Shown here in pieces: positions 32,834 to 42,681 of a DNA stretch of 64,000 bases. The notes under the pieces are model-generated. The model did no database searches. It was not told where the DNA came from and saw only the letters and a program-made list of their open reading frames with translations. The stretch lies in assembly GCF_000420025.1 (NCBI RefSeq), contig NZ_ATUD01000001.1, forward strand, positions 744,001-808,000. Reading direction: 5' to 3'. Source of the DNA: Patulibacter americanus DSM 16676 (GTDB lineage Bacteria > Actinomycetota > Thermoleophilia > Solirubrobacterales > Solirubrobacteraceae). A program made the position numbers and the translations under genes. How positions within the stretch are numbered: the first letter of the stretch is position 1; each line of letters begins with the position of its first letter.

Positions 32834-33678
32834 CCCACGGCGCGCGCTTCCCCGCCCCGCAGGACGACCCCCGCACGCCGCACCTCGAGGCCCGCGGGCT
32901 GGCGTGCGACGTGGGCGGGCGCCCCGGCCGCGGCGGTCGCCGGGTGCTCGACGGGGTCGACCTCACCGTCCGCCACGGCGAGATGATCGGCATCATCGGC
33001 CCCAACGGCACCGGCAAGTCGACGCTGCTGCGCGTGCTGGCCGGTGTGCGGCCGGCCGCCGCCGGCGAGGTGCTCGTCGACGGCACGCCGCTGCGCGAAC
33101 GCTCCGGGCGCTCGCGGGCCCGCGAGATCGCGATGGTCGGCCAGGAGGAGCAGCCGCAAGCCGACCTACTCGTCGGCGAGGTCGTCGCCCTGGGCCGCAC
33201 CCCGCACCGCCCGCCGTGGGCCGGCGGCGACGCCGCGGAGCGCGACGCCGTGCTCACCGCCCTGGCCGCGGTCGACATGGACGAAGCCGTCGACCGCTCC
33301 GTCGAGCAGCTCTCGGGCGGCGAACGGCGCCGGGTGCTGCTCGCGCGCGGGCTCGCCCAGGAGGCCCCGCTGCTCGTGCTCGACGAGCCGACGAACCACC
33401 TCGACGTCCGCCACCAGCTCTCGCTCATGCGGATGATCCGCCGCCTCGAGCGCACCGTCGTGGTGGCGATCCACGACCTCAACCTTGCGATGGCCGTCTG
33501 CGACCGCGTCGTCGTCCTTCACGACGGCGGCGTCCACGCGGCGGGCGAGCCCGAGAGCGTGCTGACCCCGGAGACCGTGCGCGAGGTGTTCGGCGTCGAG
33601 GCCGTGCCCGTGACGCACCCCCGCACGGGCCACACCCATCTGCTGTTCACCACGCACGAGGCCGGAGAGCCGTCGTGA
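32830..33678 (+). CDS. btuD: Cobalamin ABC transporter ATPase
   Basis: A 282-residue ABC ATPase: Walker A IIGPNGTGKSTLL (about 55-67), a Q-loop in MVGQEEQPQ, signature LSGGERRRVLLARGLAQ, Walker B LLVLDEPTNHLDV and the switch His in VVAIHDLNLA. It energises the permease encoded upstream. GTG start overlapping the previous stop. The siderophore operon at 14-18.8 kb lacks an ATPase, and this is the only siderophore/B12-type ATPase in the window, so sharing is conceivable but unproven. Confidence 0.88.
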   Translation: MTHGARFPAPQDDPRTPHLEARGLACDVGGRPGRGGRRVLDGVDLTVRHGEMIGIIGPNGTGKSTLLRVLAGVRPAAAGEVLVDGTPLRERSGRSRAREIAMVGQEEQPQADLLVGEVVALGRTPHRPPWAGGDAAERDAVLTALAAVDMDEAVDRSVEQLSGGERRRVLLARGLAQEAPLLVLDEPTNHLDVRHQLSLMRMIRRLERTVVVAIHDLNLAMAVCDRVVVLHDGGVHAAGEPESVLTPETVREVFGVEAVPVTHPRTGHTHLLFTTHEAGEPS

Positions 33679-33737
33679 TCGCCCCGTCCCGGGCCACCCC
33701 GTCCCCCCACCGTCCCAACCCCAGGAAGTCCCACCCC

Positions 33738-34793
33738 ATGATCCGTCCGACCCTCCCGCGCCTGACCGCGCTCCTGACCGCCGCCGTCGTCGCCACGGGC
33801 CTGACCGCCTGCGGAAGCGGCGACGCGAGCGACGAGCCGACCAACGCCGCCGCGTCCACGGCGGCGGGTCCCACGGAGGTGACGGTGCAGAACTGCGGCA
33901 CCCCGGTGACGTTCCCCCGCCCGGCGAAGCGCCTGTACGTCAACGACGGGAACATGATCTCGATGGCGCTGGCCATCGGGGCCGAGCGCAGCGTGGCCGC
34001 GGTCAGCAGCATGCAGCGCGACGCGCCCGTCCTGCGGGAGCACTACGGCGCCGCCGCGGTCGACGGCCTGAAGCAGACCGCCGAGACGTACCCGTCGCGC
34101 GAGACGGTGCTGGCGCAGCGCCCCGACGTCGTGTTCGCCGGCTGGAACTACGGGTGGGACGAGACGCGCAAGCTCACCCCCGCGGGCTTGGCGAAGCAGG
34201 GCATCGCGGCCTACACGCTCACGGAGAGCTGCCGCCAGGGCACCGGCCGGGCACGGGGAACCGTCGAGCCGTGGACCGCGCTGCGCACCGACCTGACGAA
34301 CCTCGGCGCGATCACGGGCCACGAGGACGGCGCCGCGAAGGCCGTCGGCGACATCGACCGCCGCCTGAAGGCCCTGCGCGCGGCGCCGCAGCCGGCGAAG
34401 AAGCCGACCGTGTTCCTCTTCGACAGCGGCACGAAGGCCGTGTACTCCAGCGGCCGCTTCGGCGCCCCGCAGGCGATTCTCGACGCCGCGGGCGCCCGCA
34501 ACGCCCTGGAGGACCTCGACGACACGTGGACCGAGGTCTCGTGGGAGCGCGTCATCGCCTCGAAGCCCGACGCGTTCCTCTTCGTGGACTACCCGCCGCA
34601 GAGCTTTGAGGACAAGGTCCGCGTGCTCCGTGCTCGCGCCGGCGTGAAGGACCTCCCGGCCGTGAAGGAGGGCCGGTTCCTCAACCTGCCCTACGCCCTG
34701 TGGACGAGCGGCCCGCTGAACATCGACGCGGCGGAGCAGGCGCGGAAGGCGCTCGAGGGCTGGGCCCTGGTGCCGCGGGCGCCCGCGGACTGA
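33738..34793 (+). CDS. btuF: Cobalamin-type substrate-binding lipoprotein
   Basis: A 351-residue class III binding protein. A lipoprotein signal peptide ends in VVATGLTACGSG. The mature domain contains NCGTPVTFPRPAKRLYVNDGNMISMALAIGAE and AQRPDVVFAGWNYGWD. ATG 33738 is supported by AGGAAG 10 bases upstream; a GTG overlapping the ATPase stop at 33675 would add a Pro-rich stretch before the signal. Ligand assignment rests on the riboswitch; by similarity alone relatives are often annotated as iron or F420-precursor binding proteins. Confidence 0.82.
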   Translation: MIRPTLPRLTALLTAAVVATGLTACGSGDASDEPTNAAASTAAGPTEVTVQNCGTPVTFPRPAKRLYVNDGNMISMALAIGAERSVAAVSSMQRDAPVLREHYGAAAVDGLKQTAETYPSRETVLAQRPDVVFAGWNYGWDETRKLTPAGLAKQGIAAYTLTESCRQGTGRARGTVEPWTALRTDLTNLGAITGHEDGAAKAVGDIDRRLKALRAAPQPAKKPTVFLFDSGTKAVYSSGRFGAPQAILDAAGARNALEDLDDTWTEVSWERVIASKPDAFLFVDYPPQSFEDKVRVLRARAGVKDLPAVKEGRFLNLPYALWTSGPLNIDAAEQARKALEGWALVPRAPAD

Positions 34794-34795
34794 CC

Positions 34796-34890
34796 GCGGT
34801 CGGGCAGCGGTCGGGCAGCGGTCGGGCAGCGAGGTCACGGACCGGCCGCGGGCCGGGCGGCGAGGTCAAGGTCCGGCCGCGGATCGGCGG
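34796..34890. repeat. 11-bp and 31-bp tandem repeats after btuF
   Basis: GCGGTCGGGCA is repeated three times without gaps (34796-34828). It is followed by two imperfect copies of a 31-bp unit beginning GCGAGGTCA (34829-34859 and 34860-34890). All lie in the 317-base gap between btuF and mutA, which also contains the inverted repeat at 34915-34970 and no gene I can support. Confidence 0.85.
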
Positions 34891-34914
34891 CGCCCGCGGC
34901 CGAGGCGGTCGGTC

Positions 34915-34970
34915 CCGCGGAGCACTCGGAATATGTTCGGTTCGCTTGTCATATCCAGAGTGCTCCGCGG
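34915..34970. repeat. Long inverted repeat upstream of mutA
   Basis: Two 21-base arms (34915-34935 and 34950-34970) match at 19 of 21 positions around a 14-base AT-richer loop. The outer arm is CCGCGGAGCACTC, perfectly repeated inversely. The inner part is ATATG/CATAT, an AT-rich patch in very GC-rich DNA. It could be the btuF terminator, or a regulator site within the mutA promoter region about 140 bases before the mutA ATG. Confidence 0.7.
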
Positions 34971-35110
34971 CGTCGCCAGCCGCCGGGCCCGCGGCCACCG
35001 GCCTGCGCTGTGGGACGGCGCGCACAGGCGCCGGACGCCGGACTTCGGACCAGGGGTAGGGTCCCGGGGGCAGCGCCCCCTCGCACCGCGTCCTCGATGG
35101 AGTCCCGAGC

Positions 35111-37444
35111 ATGACCGAGCCCCTGGCCGCCGACTTCCCACCGGTCCCCGACGACGAGTGGCGCGCTGCGGCCCTGAAGGCCGCGAAGCTCGCCGAGGAC
35201 GCGCCGACGACCTCGACGACGGAGGACGGCATCGAGGTCCAGTGGCTCTACACCGCCGACGACGCCTTGGCGCCCGATCCCGGAGGCGTCCCCGGCCGCG
35301 CCCCCTTCGTCCGCGGCACGCTCTCGGGGACGGGTGAAGACGAGCCGGCGTGGGAGATCCGCCAGGAGCAGACGCACCCCGAGCGCCGGGCCGCGAACGC
35401 CGCGATCCTGGAGGACCTCGAGGGCGGGGCCTCCGCGATCACCGTGCGGCTGGACCGCGCCGCCCGCGGCGGCCACGCGCCGGGCAACGACGCCTTCGCC
35501 GCCACCCGCGGCCGCGACGGGGTGATGGTCTCGACGGTCGACGACCTCGACGCGGTGCTCGACGGCGTGCACCTCGACCTCGCCCCCGTCGCCGTCGATG
35601 CGGGCGCCCAGGCCGTACCCGCCGCCGCGCTGACGCTCGCGCTGCTCGGCCGCCGCGGCACCGCGCCCGCCGACGCCCGCGCCTCGCTGCGCGTCGATCC
35701 GCTCGGGGCGCTCGCCGCCGACGGTCCCCTGGCCCTGGATCCCGCCGACGCGGTCGCCGCCGCGGGCCGGTTCGCGGCCGAGGTCGCCGCGGAGTACCCC
35801 GCCGTCCGCACGCTCGCCGTCGACACGCGTGCGCACGTGAACGCGGGCGCCACGCCCGTCCGCGAGCTCGCCGTCGCGATCACCACCGGGGTCGCCTACC
35901 TCCGTGCCGCGGAGGAGGCCGGCCTCGAGCCCGCCCGCGCCGCCGCGCAGCTCGAGTTCACGCTGACCGTCGGCACGGACCAGTTCGGCGAGATCGCCAA
36001 GCTCCGCGCGTTCCGCCGCCTGTGGGCGCGCGTGCTCGAGCTCTCCGGCGTGCCGGAGGAGGAGCGGCGCTCCGTGCTCGTCGCCCGCACGAGCGACCGC
36101 ATGCTCGCCGGCATCGACCCGTGGACGAACATGCTGCGCGCCACGACCGCCGGCTTCGCGGCCGCCGTCGGCGGCGCGGACGGGCTGACCGTCGCACCCT
36201 TCGACACCGTCGTCGCCGACGCCGTGGGCGCCGCCGCGCCGAGCGGCCTCGGCCGGCGCATCGCCCGCAACACGCAGCTCGTCCTCCAGGAGGAGTCGGG
36301 GCTCCGCCGCGTCGCCGATCCCGCCGGCGGCTCCTGGTACGTGGAGCAGCTCACGGACGCCCTGGCCCGCGCGGCGTGGGAGCGGATCACGCAGATCGAG
36401 GGCGCCGGTGGCGCCGTCGCCGCGCTCACCGGGGCGGACTGGGACGCCGAGCTGGCCGGCGCGGCCGACCGGCGCGCGGGCGAGCTCGCCCGCCGGAAGC
36501 GGGAGATGACCGGGGTCAACGTGTTCCCGCTGCTGGACGACGATCGCGTGCACCCCGAGCCCGCCGACCGGCAGGCGCTGGTGCAGGCCGAGGTCGATCG
36601 CCTGGCGGAGCGCGGCGCGCTGACGGGCGGTGCCGCCGGCGCGCAGGAGACCGACGGCGGCGCCGGCTCCGGCGATGCCGCGGCCGCCGACGGCGCCGCG
36701 ACGCTCCCCGCCGAGACCGGCCCGCTCCTCCACCGCCTGCTGCTGGCCGCCGAGGCGGGCGCGCGGATCGACGGGCTCGCCGTCCTCGCCGGCACCGGGC
36801 CGCTCGTGGACCCCGACGCGCGCGGGCTGCCCGTCCGCCGCGACGCCGAGCCGTTCGAGCGGCTGCGCGCCGCCGCCGCCGGCGAGCCCGCGGACACCGC
36901 CGCCGACGTCGCCCCCACCACCGACGGCTCCGCGGGAGGTCCCCCCACCGGCGCGCCGTCGGGCGGTCGAGCGGACGACGACGTCGCCACCGCCGACGGC
37001 GTGGACGAGACCGCCGTCCGGCCCACCGAGGTCACCGCGGACGGTCCGCGCGTGTTCCTCGCCGGCCTCGGCCCGCTCGCCGCCCACGCCGCGCAGGCGA
37101 CCTGGGCGGTCAACTTCTTCGGCGTCGGCGGACTGGCGACGGTCCAGTCCGACCCGATCGAGGATCCCGCCACCGCGGGCGAGCTGCTGAAGGCCGACGG
37201 TGCGCGGCTCGCGGCCGTCGCCGGTGGCCGGACCGCCGAGGACGACGCGCTGCGCACCGCGATCTCGTCCCTCCGCGACGCGGGCGCGCAGACGATCTAC
37301 CTCGTGGGCGGGAACGACGCCAAGGCGACCGAGCTGGGTGCCGACCGCGGCGTCAAGCAGGGCGTCGACCTGCTCGAGATCCTCACGGACGCCCTGGCGA
37401 CCCTGGACCGACCTGTCACCCCCCGGACGGAGACCGCGCGATGA
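35111..37444 (+). CDS. mutA: Methylmalonyl-CoA mutase, small (beta) subunit
   Basis: A 777-residue subunit of the heterodimeric, adenosylcobalamin-dependent mutase that interconverts methylmalonyl-CoA and succinyl-CoA. The N-terminal TIM-barrel part contains the family stretch [31 protein letters not shown]. The C-terminal B12-like domain (about 640-777) lacks the D-x-H-x-x-G cobalamin motif, as is normal for the beta subunit. A long Ala/Gly/Asp/Thr-rich insertion is seen around residues 590-640. ATG 35111; the stop overlaps the mutB ATG (ATGA). No riboswitch precedes it. Confidence 0.93.
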   Translation: MTEPLAADFPPVPDDEWRAAALKAAKLAEDAPTTSTTEDGIEVQWLYTADDALAPDPGGVPGRAPFVRGTLSGTGEDEPAWEIRQEQTHPERRAANAAILEDLEGGASAITVRLDRAARGGHAPGNDAFAATRGRDGVMVSTVDDLDAVLDGVHLDLAPVAVDAGAQAVPAAALTLALLGRRGTAPADARASLRVDPLGALAADGPLALDPADAVAAAGRFAAEVAAEYPAVRTLAVDTRAHVNAGATPVRELAVAITTGVAYLRAAEEAGLEPARAAAQLEFTLTVGTDQFGEIAKLRAFRRLWARVLELSGVPEEERRSVLVARTSDRMLAGIDPWTNMLRATTAGFAAAVGGADGLTVAPFDTVVADAVGAAAPSGLGRRIARNTQLVLQEESGLRRVADPAGGSWYVEQLTDALARAAWERITQIEGAGGAVAALTGADWDAELAGAADRRAGELARRKREMTGVNVFPLLDDDRVHPEPADRQALVQAEVDRLAERGALTGGAAGAQETDGGAGSGDAAAADGAATLPAETGPLLHRLLLAAEAGARIDGLAVLAGTGPLVDPDARGLPVRRDAEPFERLRAAAAGEPADTAADVAPTTDGSAGGPPTGAPSGGRADDDVATADGVDETAVRPTEVTADGPRVFLAGLGPLAAHAAQATWAVNFFGVGGLATVQSDPIEDPATAGELLKADGARLAAVAGGRTAEDDALRTAISSLRDAGAQTIYLVGGNDAKATELGADRGVKQGVDLLEILTDALATLDRPVTPRTETAR

Positions 37445-39777
37445 GCAAGATCCCGGACCTCTCGCAGGCCACCCTCGGAGGGGTCGCCCAAGAGCCCACG
37501 ACCACCGAGGCCATCGAGCAGGCCGCAACCGACGCGTCGGGCCGGCCCGTCGAGGAGCTGCGCTTCGCCGCCCCGGAGGGCATCGACCTGCAGCCGGCCT
37601 ACGGCTCGCAGGACGCCGAGGGGCTCGACTTCCTGAACACGCGGCCGGGCTTCGCACCGTACCTGCGTGGCCCGTACCCGACGATGTACGTCAACCAGCC
37701 GTGGACGGTCCGCCAGTACGCGGGCTTCTCCACCGCCGAGGAGTCCAACGCGTTCTACCGCCGCAACCTCGCGGCGGGCCAGAAGGGCCTGTCGATCGCG
37801 TTCGACCTGGCCACCCACCGCGGCTACGACTCCGACAACCCGCGCGTGGCGGGCGACGTCGGCATGGCCGGCGTGGCGATCGACTCCATCCTCGACATGC
37901 GGACGCTCTTCGACGGGATCCCGCTCGACGAGATGTCCGTGTCGATGACCATGAACGGCGCGGTCCTGCCGATCCTCGCGCTGTTCATCGTCGCGGGCGA
38001 GGAGCAGGGCGTGCCGGCGGACAAGCTCTCGGGGACGATCCAGAACGACGTCCTCAAGGAGTTCATGGTCCGGAACACCTACATCTATCCGCCCGCCCCG
38101 AGCATGCGGATTATCTCCGACATCTTCGCCTACACGTCGCAGGAGATGCCGCGCTTCAACTCCATCTCGATCTCCGGGTACCACATGCAGGAGGCCGGGG
38201 CGAGCGCCGACCTGGAGCTCGGCTACACCCTCGCCGACGGCATCGAGTACGTCCGCGCGGGCCTCGACGCCGGCATGGACGTCGACCGCTTCGCGCCCCG
38301 GCTGTCCTTCTTCTGGGCCGTCGGGATGAATTTCTTCATGGAGGTCGCCAAGCTCCGCGCCGGCCGCCTGCTGTGGGCCAAGCTCATGAAGGACGAGTTC
38401 GGCCCGAAGAACCCGAAGTCGCTCTCGCTGCGCACCCACTGCCAGACCTCGGGCTGGTCGCTCGCGGCGCAGGACGTCTACAACAACGTCGTCCGCACCT
38501 GCGTCGAGGCGATGGCCGCCACGCAGGGCCACACGCAGTCCCTGCACACGAACGCGCTCGACGAGGCCCTGGCGCTGCCGACCGACTTCTCCGCCCGCAT
38601 CGCCCGCAACACCCAGCTGTTCCTCCAGCAGGAGTCGGGCACCACGGGCGTCATCGACCCGTGGGGCGGCTCGTACTACGTCGAGAAGCTCACCGGCGAG
38701 CTCGTGACCCGCGCCCTGGCGCACATCGGCGAGATCGAGGAGCTCGGCGGGATGACGAAGGCGATCTCCGCCGGCGTCCCCAAGCTGCGCATCGAGGAGT
38801 CCGCCGCCCGCACCCAGGCGCGGATCGACTCGGGCCAGCAGACGCTGGTGGGCGTCAACCGCTTCCAGCCCAAGGTCGACGAGCAGATCGACGTGCTCAA
38901 GGTCGACAACAAGGGCGTGCGCGCCCGGCAGATCGAGAAGCTCGAGCGCCTGCGCGCCGAGCGCGACGAGTCCCGGGTGCAGTCGGCGCTCGAGGCCCTG
39001 ACCGAGGGCGCCGGCCGCCAGTCCAGCGGCGCCGGCGCGTCCGACAACAACCTGCTCGCGCTGGCCGTCGAGGCGGCCCGGGCGCACGCGTCGGTCGGCG
39101 AGATCAGCGACGCGCTCGAGAAGGTCTTCGGCCGCCACACCGCCGAGATCCGGTCGATCAACGGCGTCTACCGCAGCGAGGTCGGAACGATGAGCGAGGC
39201 GTTCAACGCCACGAAGGCCCTGGTCGAGTCGTTCGAGGAGCAGGAGGGCCGCCGCCCCCGCATCCTCGTGGCGAAGATGGGCCAGGACGGCCACGACCGC
39301 GGCCAGAAGGTCATCGCGACGGCGTTCGCCGACCTCGGCTTCGACGTCGACATCGGACCGCTGTTCCAGACGCCGGAGGAGGTCGCGCGCCAGGCCGTCG
39401 AGGCCGACGTCCACGTCGTCGGCGCGTCGTCCCTGGCGGCCGGCCACCTGACGCTCGTCCCGCAGCTGCGCCAGGCGCTGGACGAGATGGGCCGGGAGGA
39501 CGTCCTCGTCGTCGTCGGCGGCGTCATCCCGCCCCAGGACTTCGACGAGCTCCGCGAGAGCGGCGCCGCGGCGATCTACCCGCCCGGCACCGTCATCGGC
39601 ACGGCGGCCGGCGGCCTGCTGCGCCTGCTGATGGAGCAGCTCGAGCTCGAGGTCCCCACGGACGGCCCGGCGGCGCAGGCCGCGGCGGTCGATCCGATCG
39701 ACCCGCAGGGGGTCGCGGGCGAGGGGAAGACGCCGGCGCCGGAGGCGGAGGCGGAGGAGGCGGAGGCGTCGGAGTAG
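37441..39777 (+). CDS. mutB: Methylmalonyl-CoA mutase, large (alpha) subunit
   Basis: A 778-residue catalytic subunit. The TIM barrel is highly conserved ([43 protein letters not shown]). The C-terminal cobalamin-binding domain has [18 protein letters not shown], with the D-x-H-x-x-G motif whose His replaces the lower ligand of B12. The last 35 residues form an acidic Ala/Glu/Pro tail beyond the usual end. It acts with MutA in propionyl-CoA, odd-chain fatty-acid and branched-chain amino-acid catabolism; valine-pathway genes are at the right end of the window and meaB is 6 kb away. Confidence 0.96.
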   Translation: MSKIPDLSQATLGGVAQEPTTTEAIEQAATDASGRPVEELRFAAPEGIDLQPAYGSQDAEGLDFLNTRPGFAPYLRGPYPTMYVNQPWTVRQYAGFSTAEESNAFYRRNLAAGQKGLSIAFDLATHRGYDSDNPRVAGDVGMAGVAIDSILDMRTLFDGIPLDEMSVSMTMNGAVLPILALFIVAGEEQGVPADKLSGTIQNDVLKEFMVRNTYIYPPAPSMRIISDIFAYTSQEMPRFNSISISGYHMQEAGASADLELGYTLADGIEYVRAGLDAGMDVDRFAPRLSFFWAVGMNFFMEVAKLRAGRLLWAKLMKDEFGPKNPKSLSLRTHCQTSGWSLAAQDVYNNVVRTCVEAMAATQGHTQSLHTNALDEALALPTDFSARIARNTQLFLQQESGTTGVIDPWGGSYYVEKLTGELVTRALAHIGEIEELGGMTKAISAGVPKLRIEESAARTQARIDSGQQTLVGVNRFQPKVDEQIDVLKVDNKGVRARQIEKLERLRAERDESRVQSALEALTEGAGRQSSGAGASDNNLLALAVEAARAHASVGEISDALEKVFGRHTAEIRSINGVYRSEVGTMSEAFNATKALVESFEEQEGRRPRILVAKMGQDGHDRGQKVIATAFADLGFDVDIGPLFQTPEEVARQAVEADVHVVGASSLAAGHLTLVPQLRQALDEMGREDVLVVVGGVIPPQDFDELRESGAAAIYPPGTVIGTAAGGLLRLLMEQLELEVPTDGPAAQAAAVDPIDPQGVAGEGKTPAPEAEAEEAEASE

Positions 39778-39865
39778 GGGGCGGCGGGCGGCGGGCCGCG
39801 GCGGGCGGCGGGCCGCGGCGGGCGGCGGGCGGCGGGCGGCGGGCGCGGAGGTGCGAGGGGCAAGC

Positions 39866-39978
39866 CGAGGCGGATTCCCCTCATGCGGCGACGGCGATCC
39901 GCCTCGACCGACCTGACCTCCCCCTCTCCCGCACGGCCGAGGCGGATTCCCGTCGCATGACCACGGGAATCCGCCTCG
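39866..39978. repeat. Twin hairpins sharing GAGGCGGATTCCC
   Basis: Copy 1: CGAGGCGGAT (39866-39875) with ATCCGCCTCG (39897-39906). Copy 2: CGAGGCGGATTCCCGT (39938-39953) with ACGGGAATCCGCCTCG (39963-39978), a perfect 16-bp stem with a 9-base loop. Both loops include GCATGA- or CATGCGG-like sequence. They lie in the 347-base gap after mutB, which begins with low-complexity GGCGGGC runs (39781-39845) and holds no supported gene. Probable terminators or REP-like elements. Confidence 0.8.
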
Positions 39979-40124
39979 ACCCGCGTCTCGCCCACGCGCC
40001 ACGCCCACGCGCCAGGGCCACGCGCCTCGCCCCGCGCCGCGGCCACGCGCCTCGCCGACGCGCCCCGTCCCGCGCCTGCGCCGACGCCCCGATTCGCCGG
40101 CTGCCCTCCGGGTAGGGGCGGCCC

Positions 40125-41078
40125 ATGAAGATCGGCTACTTCCTGTCCTCCGAGGAGTACAGCCCCCAGGAGCTGCTCGACCAGGCGCGGTTGGCGCGCG
40201 AGGCCGGGTTCAGCGGGCTGTGGATCAGCGACCACTACCACCCGTGGAACGACGTCCAGGGCGAGTCGGCGTTCGTGTGGTCCATCATCGGCGCGCTGTC
40301 CCAGACGGTGCCGGGCATGCCGATCACCACCGGTGTCACGGCGCCGACGATCCGGATCCACCCGGCGATCCTGGCCCAGGCCGTCGCGACGACGGCGGTG
40401 ATGACGGGCGGGAACTTCCGCTTCGGCATCGGCACGGGCGAGGCCCTGAACGAGCACATCCTCGGCGACGCGTGGCCCGAGGCCGACGTGCGGCTCGAGA
40501 TGCTCGAGGAGGCCGTCGAGATCATGCGCGAGCTCTGGACGGGCAAGCAGGTCAGCCACTACGGCGACCACTACGTCGTCGAGAACGCCCGCATCTACAC
40601 GCTGCCCGAGAAGACGCCCGAGGTCTACGTCTCCGCGTTCGGCCCCAAGGCGGCCGGCGTCGCGGCGCGGATCGGCGACGGCTTCTGCACCGTCGGCCCG
40701 CAGGCGGAGCTGATCCAGAAGTACCGCGCGGACGCGAAGGACGGCGCGATCGTGCAGTCCGGTCTGAAGGTGCGCTACTCGTCCGACGCCGCCGAGGCCC
40801 GGGCGACCGCGCACAAGATCTGGCCGAACGAGGCGCTCCCCGGCGAGCTCCCGCAGATCCTCCCCACCCCGGCGCACTTCGAGCAGGCCTCGACGCTGGT
40901 GACGGAGGAGATGGTCGCCGAGCCGATCTCCTGCGGACCCGACATGGACCTGCACCTCGAGCGGATCCAGGCGTTCGCCGACGCCGGGGTCGACGAGCTC
41001 TACGTCCAGCAGGTCGGCGGCGGCTACGAGGAGTTCTTCGCCGCCTACCGGGAGCACGTGCTGCCGAAGTACCACTGA
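40125..41078 (+). CDS. F420-dependent LLM-class oxidoreductase (G6PDH-like family)
   Basis: A 317-residue TIM-barrel flavin-like protein of the luciferase superfamily, close to the F420-dependent glucose-6-phosphate dehydrogenase-like group. MKIGYFLSSEEYSPQELLDQARLAREAGFSGLWISDHYHPW at the start and GNFRFGIGTGEALNEHILGD near 100-120 are characteristic. It would transfer hydride between coenzyme F420 and an unknown substrate in the cytoplasm. Stand-alone gene with its ATG 9 bases after a GGGTAGGGG-like stretch. Confidence 0.87.
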   Translation: MKIGYFLSSEEYSPQELLDQARLAREAGFSGLWISDHYHPWNDVQGESAFVWSIIGALSQTVPGMPITTGVTAPTIRIHPAILAQAVATTAVMTGGNFRFGIGTGEALNEHILGDAWPEADVRLEMLEEAVEIMRELWTGKQVSHYGDHYVVENARIYTLPEKTPEVYVSAFGPKAAGVAARIGDGFCTVGPQAELIQKYRADAKDGAIVQSGLKVRYSSDAAEARATAHKIWPNEALPGELPQILPTPAHFEQASTLVTEEMVAEPISCGPDMDLHLERIQAFADAGVDELYVQQVGGGYEEFFAAYREHVLPKYH

Positions 41079-41130
41079 GGGACGCGGGGGGGCTCCGCGC
41101 GCGGCCGGAGGCCGATGCGTGCCGGCCCCC

Positions 41131-41895
41131 TCAACAGCCCTTGAAGCGCTTGTCGGCGGACCACCCCGTGTTCGCCCAGTCCTCCCCCGAGGCGGGCGCG
41201 AAGCCGCGGTACTGCTTCGCCAGCTCGTCGAGCAGCCAGCCCGTGAAGCGCGCAGCACCCTGTGGGCACGTGTGGATGCCGTCGGCGCTGCGGTCGGCCT
41301 TGCCGTCCCTCGTCTGCCGGTAGGTGCTCCCCCAGACGGCTGCGGCGTCGAGCACGTCGGCCTTCCCCCACGAGTCCGCGGCGACCGCGCGCGCGGCGGC
41401 GGGTGCCCGGTCGAGCTCGGCCATGTGCGGCCTGTAGAAGTCATCGGGACGGATCGGCGGCATGGTGACGAAGAGCACCTTCGCGCCGGTCGCGGTCGCG
41501 GTGGTGACCAACCGGCGGTACCCCGCCTGCTGCTCCTTCGCGCTGCCCCAGTCGTAGGTCGTCAGCTGGTAGACGACCACCGAGGGCTTGGCAGAGGCGA
41601 TGCGGTCGGGAAGGGTCTTCCAGCCCTTGTCGGCGAACGGGCCGACCACGTTCCCGCCGCCGTCGGCGGCTTCGGAGCGGAAGCCGACGCCGCTGGCCTT
41701 CAGCGCCGCGGCCAGCGGCTTCGCCTGTCCGGCCGCGACCGAGTCGCCGAGGAACAGGACCTTGGACAGCCCGTGGTCGCCTGCGGTCTTCGGCGCCTCC
41801 GGAGTGCTCGGCCCGTCGGCCTCGTCCTCGGCGCAGCCGGCGGTCAACAGCAGGCTCGCGGCGAGCGCCAAGGTGATCGTTCGAGTGGTCTTCAT
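41131..41895 (-). CDS. SGNH/GDSL hydrolase lipoprotein
   Basis: A 254-residue secreted lipoprotein: signal peptide MKTTRTITLALAASLLLTAGC with a lipobox Cys at 21. The SGNH fold shows block I LFLGDSVAAGQ (Ser nucleophile) at about 51-61 and block V DGIHTCPQG (Asp and His). The Gly/Asn blocks are less clear. Such proteins often act as O-acetylesterases or acyltransferase partners on cell-surface glycans. ATG 41893-41895 is preferred to an upstream in-frame ATG because it starts the signal peptide. The acyltransferase at 44612 may be functionally related. Confidence 0.83.
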   Translation of the reverse strand: MKTTRTITLALAASLLLTAGCAEDEADGPSTPEAPKTAGDHGLSKVLFLGDSVAAGQAKPLAAALKASGVGFRSEAADGGGNVVGPFADKGWKTLPDRIASAKPSVVVYQLTTYDWGSAKEQQAGYRRLVTTATATGAKVLFVTMPPIRPDDFYRPHMAELDRAPAAARAVAADSWGKADVLDAAAVWGSTYRQTRDGKADRSADGIHTCPQGAARFTGWLLDELAKQYRGFAPASGEDWANTGWSADKRFKGC

Positions 41896-42006
41896 GCCCT
41901 CGACGGTGCCGCTCGCGTGTCTCGGCGCCTCCGCCGTCGTGTCGCGATCGTGTCGCAACGCCGCCGAGGGACGGGAACGGGCCCGTCCAGCGGACATACT
42001 GGGCGC

Positions 42007-42681
42007 GTGGCGGCGATCTTGCTAGTGGAGGACGACCCCCTCGTCCGCCGGGGGCTGCAGCTGGCGCTCTCCCGGCACGGCCACGACGTCCGGACGTCGG
42101 ATTCCGGCGAGCAGGGGCTCGAGCAGTTCCGTGCGTCGACGCCCGATCTCGTGGTCCTCGACCTGATGCTCCCGGGCATCGACGGGTTCGAGGTCTGCCG
42201 CCGGATCCGGGACGCCGGCGACGTCCCCGTGATCATCATCACCGCGAAGGGCGACGACTTCGACGTCGTCGGCGGGCTCGAGGCGGGTGCCGACGACTAC
42301 GTCGTGAAGCCGGCGCAGCCCTCGGTGCTGGACGCCCGGATCCGTGCGGTGCTGCGCCGCAGCGGTGGCGACACCGGGGACCTGCTCGTGCACCGCGACC
42401 TCCGGATCGACGCCGCCGCGCTCTCCGTCTCGCTCCGCGGTGAGCCGGTGACGCTGACCCCGACGGAGATGCGGCTGTTGCTGACCCTGGCGCGGTCGCC
42501 GGGCCAGGTCTTCAGCCGGCAGCAGCTGCTCGAGGAGGTGTGGGAGCACGACTACCTCGGCGACTCGCGCCTGGTGGACAACTGCGTCCAGCGGCTCCGC
42601 GCCAAGATCGAGACCTCCCCGGCCACCCCGGAGTACGTCGAGACGGTGCGCGGCTTCGGCTACCGCTTCGCCCGCAGATGA
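42007..42681 (+). CDS. OmpR/PhoB-family response regulator
   Basis: A 224-residue two-component regulator. The receiver domain (1-118) has the acidic pair EDD at 8-10, phosphoacceptor Asp52 in VVLDLMLPG, Thr in IITAKGDD and Lys in YVVKPAQPS. The C-terminal winged helix (about 130-224) ends with RLRAKIETSPATPEYVETVRGFGYRF. GTG start. The stop overlaps the ATG of the sensor kinase. With kinase and lipoprotein it forms a three-gene unit reminiscent of Streptomyces CseABC, which senses envelope stress. Confidence 0.93.
   Translation: MAAILLVEDDPLVRRGLQLALSRHGHDVRTSDSGEQGLEQFRASTPDLVVLDLMLPGIDGFEVCRRIRDAGDVPVIIITAKGDDFDVVGGLEAGADDYVVKPAQPSVLDARIRAVLRRSGGDTGDLLVHRDLRIDAAALSVSLRGEPVTLTPTEMRLLLTLARSPGQVFSRQQLLEEVWEHDYLGDSRLVDNCVQRLRAKIETSPATPEYVETVRGFGYRFARR

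Noticed and set aside
34933..35337. 134-codon frame starting in the inverted repeat and overlapping mutA
   Set aside because: Arg/Pro-rich, overlaps the well-supported mutA start and has no ribosome-binding site.
35350..37440. Long Arg-rich frame inside mutA continuing into mutB
   Set aside because: Only the mutB part from 37441 has family similarity; the rest is a shifted reading of mutA.
39781..39845. GGCGGGC-rich run as a possible CRISPR or VNTR locus
   Set aside because: No regular spacer-repeat structure; simple low-complexity sequence.
37297..40008. A 903-codon open frame antisense to mutB
   Set aside because: It mirrors conserved mutB codons; high GC keeps antisense frames open. The composition is Arg/Ala/Gly/Leu-biased without any domain.
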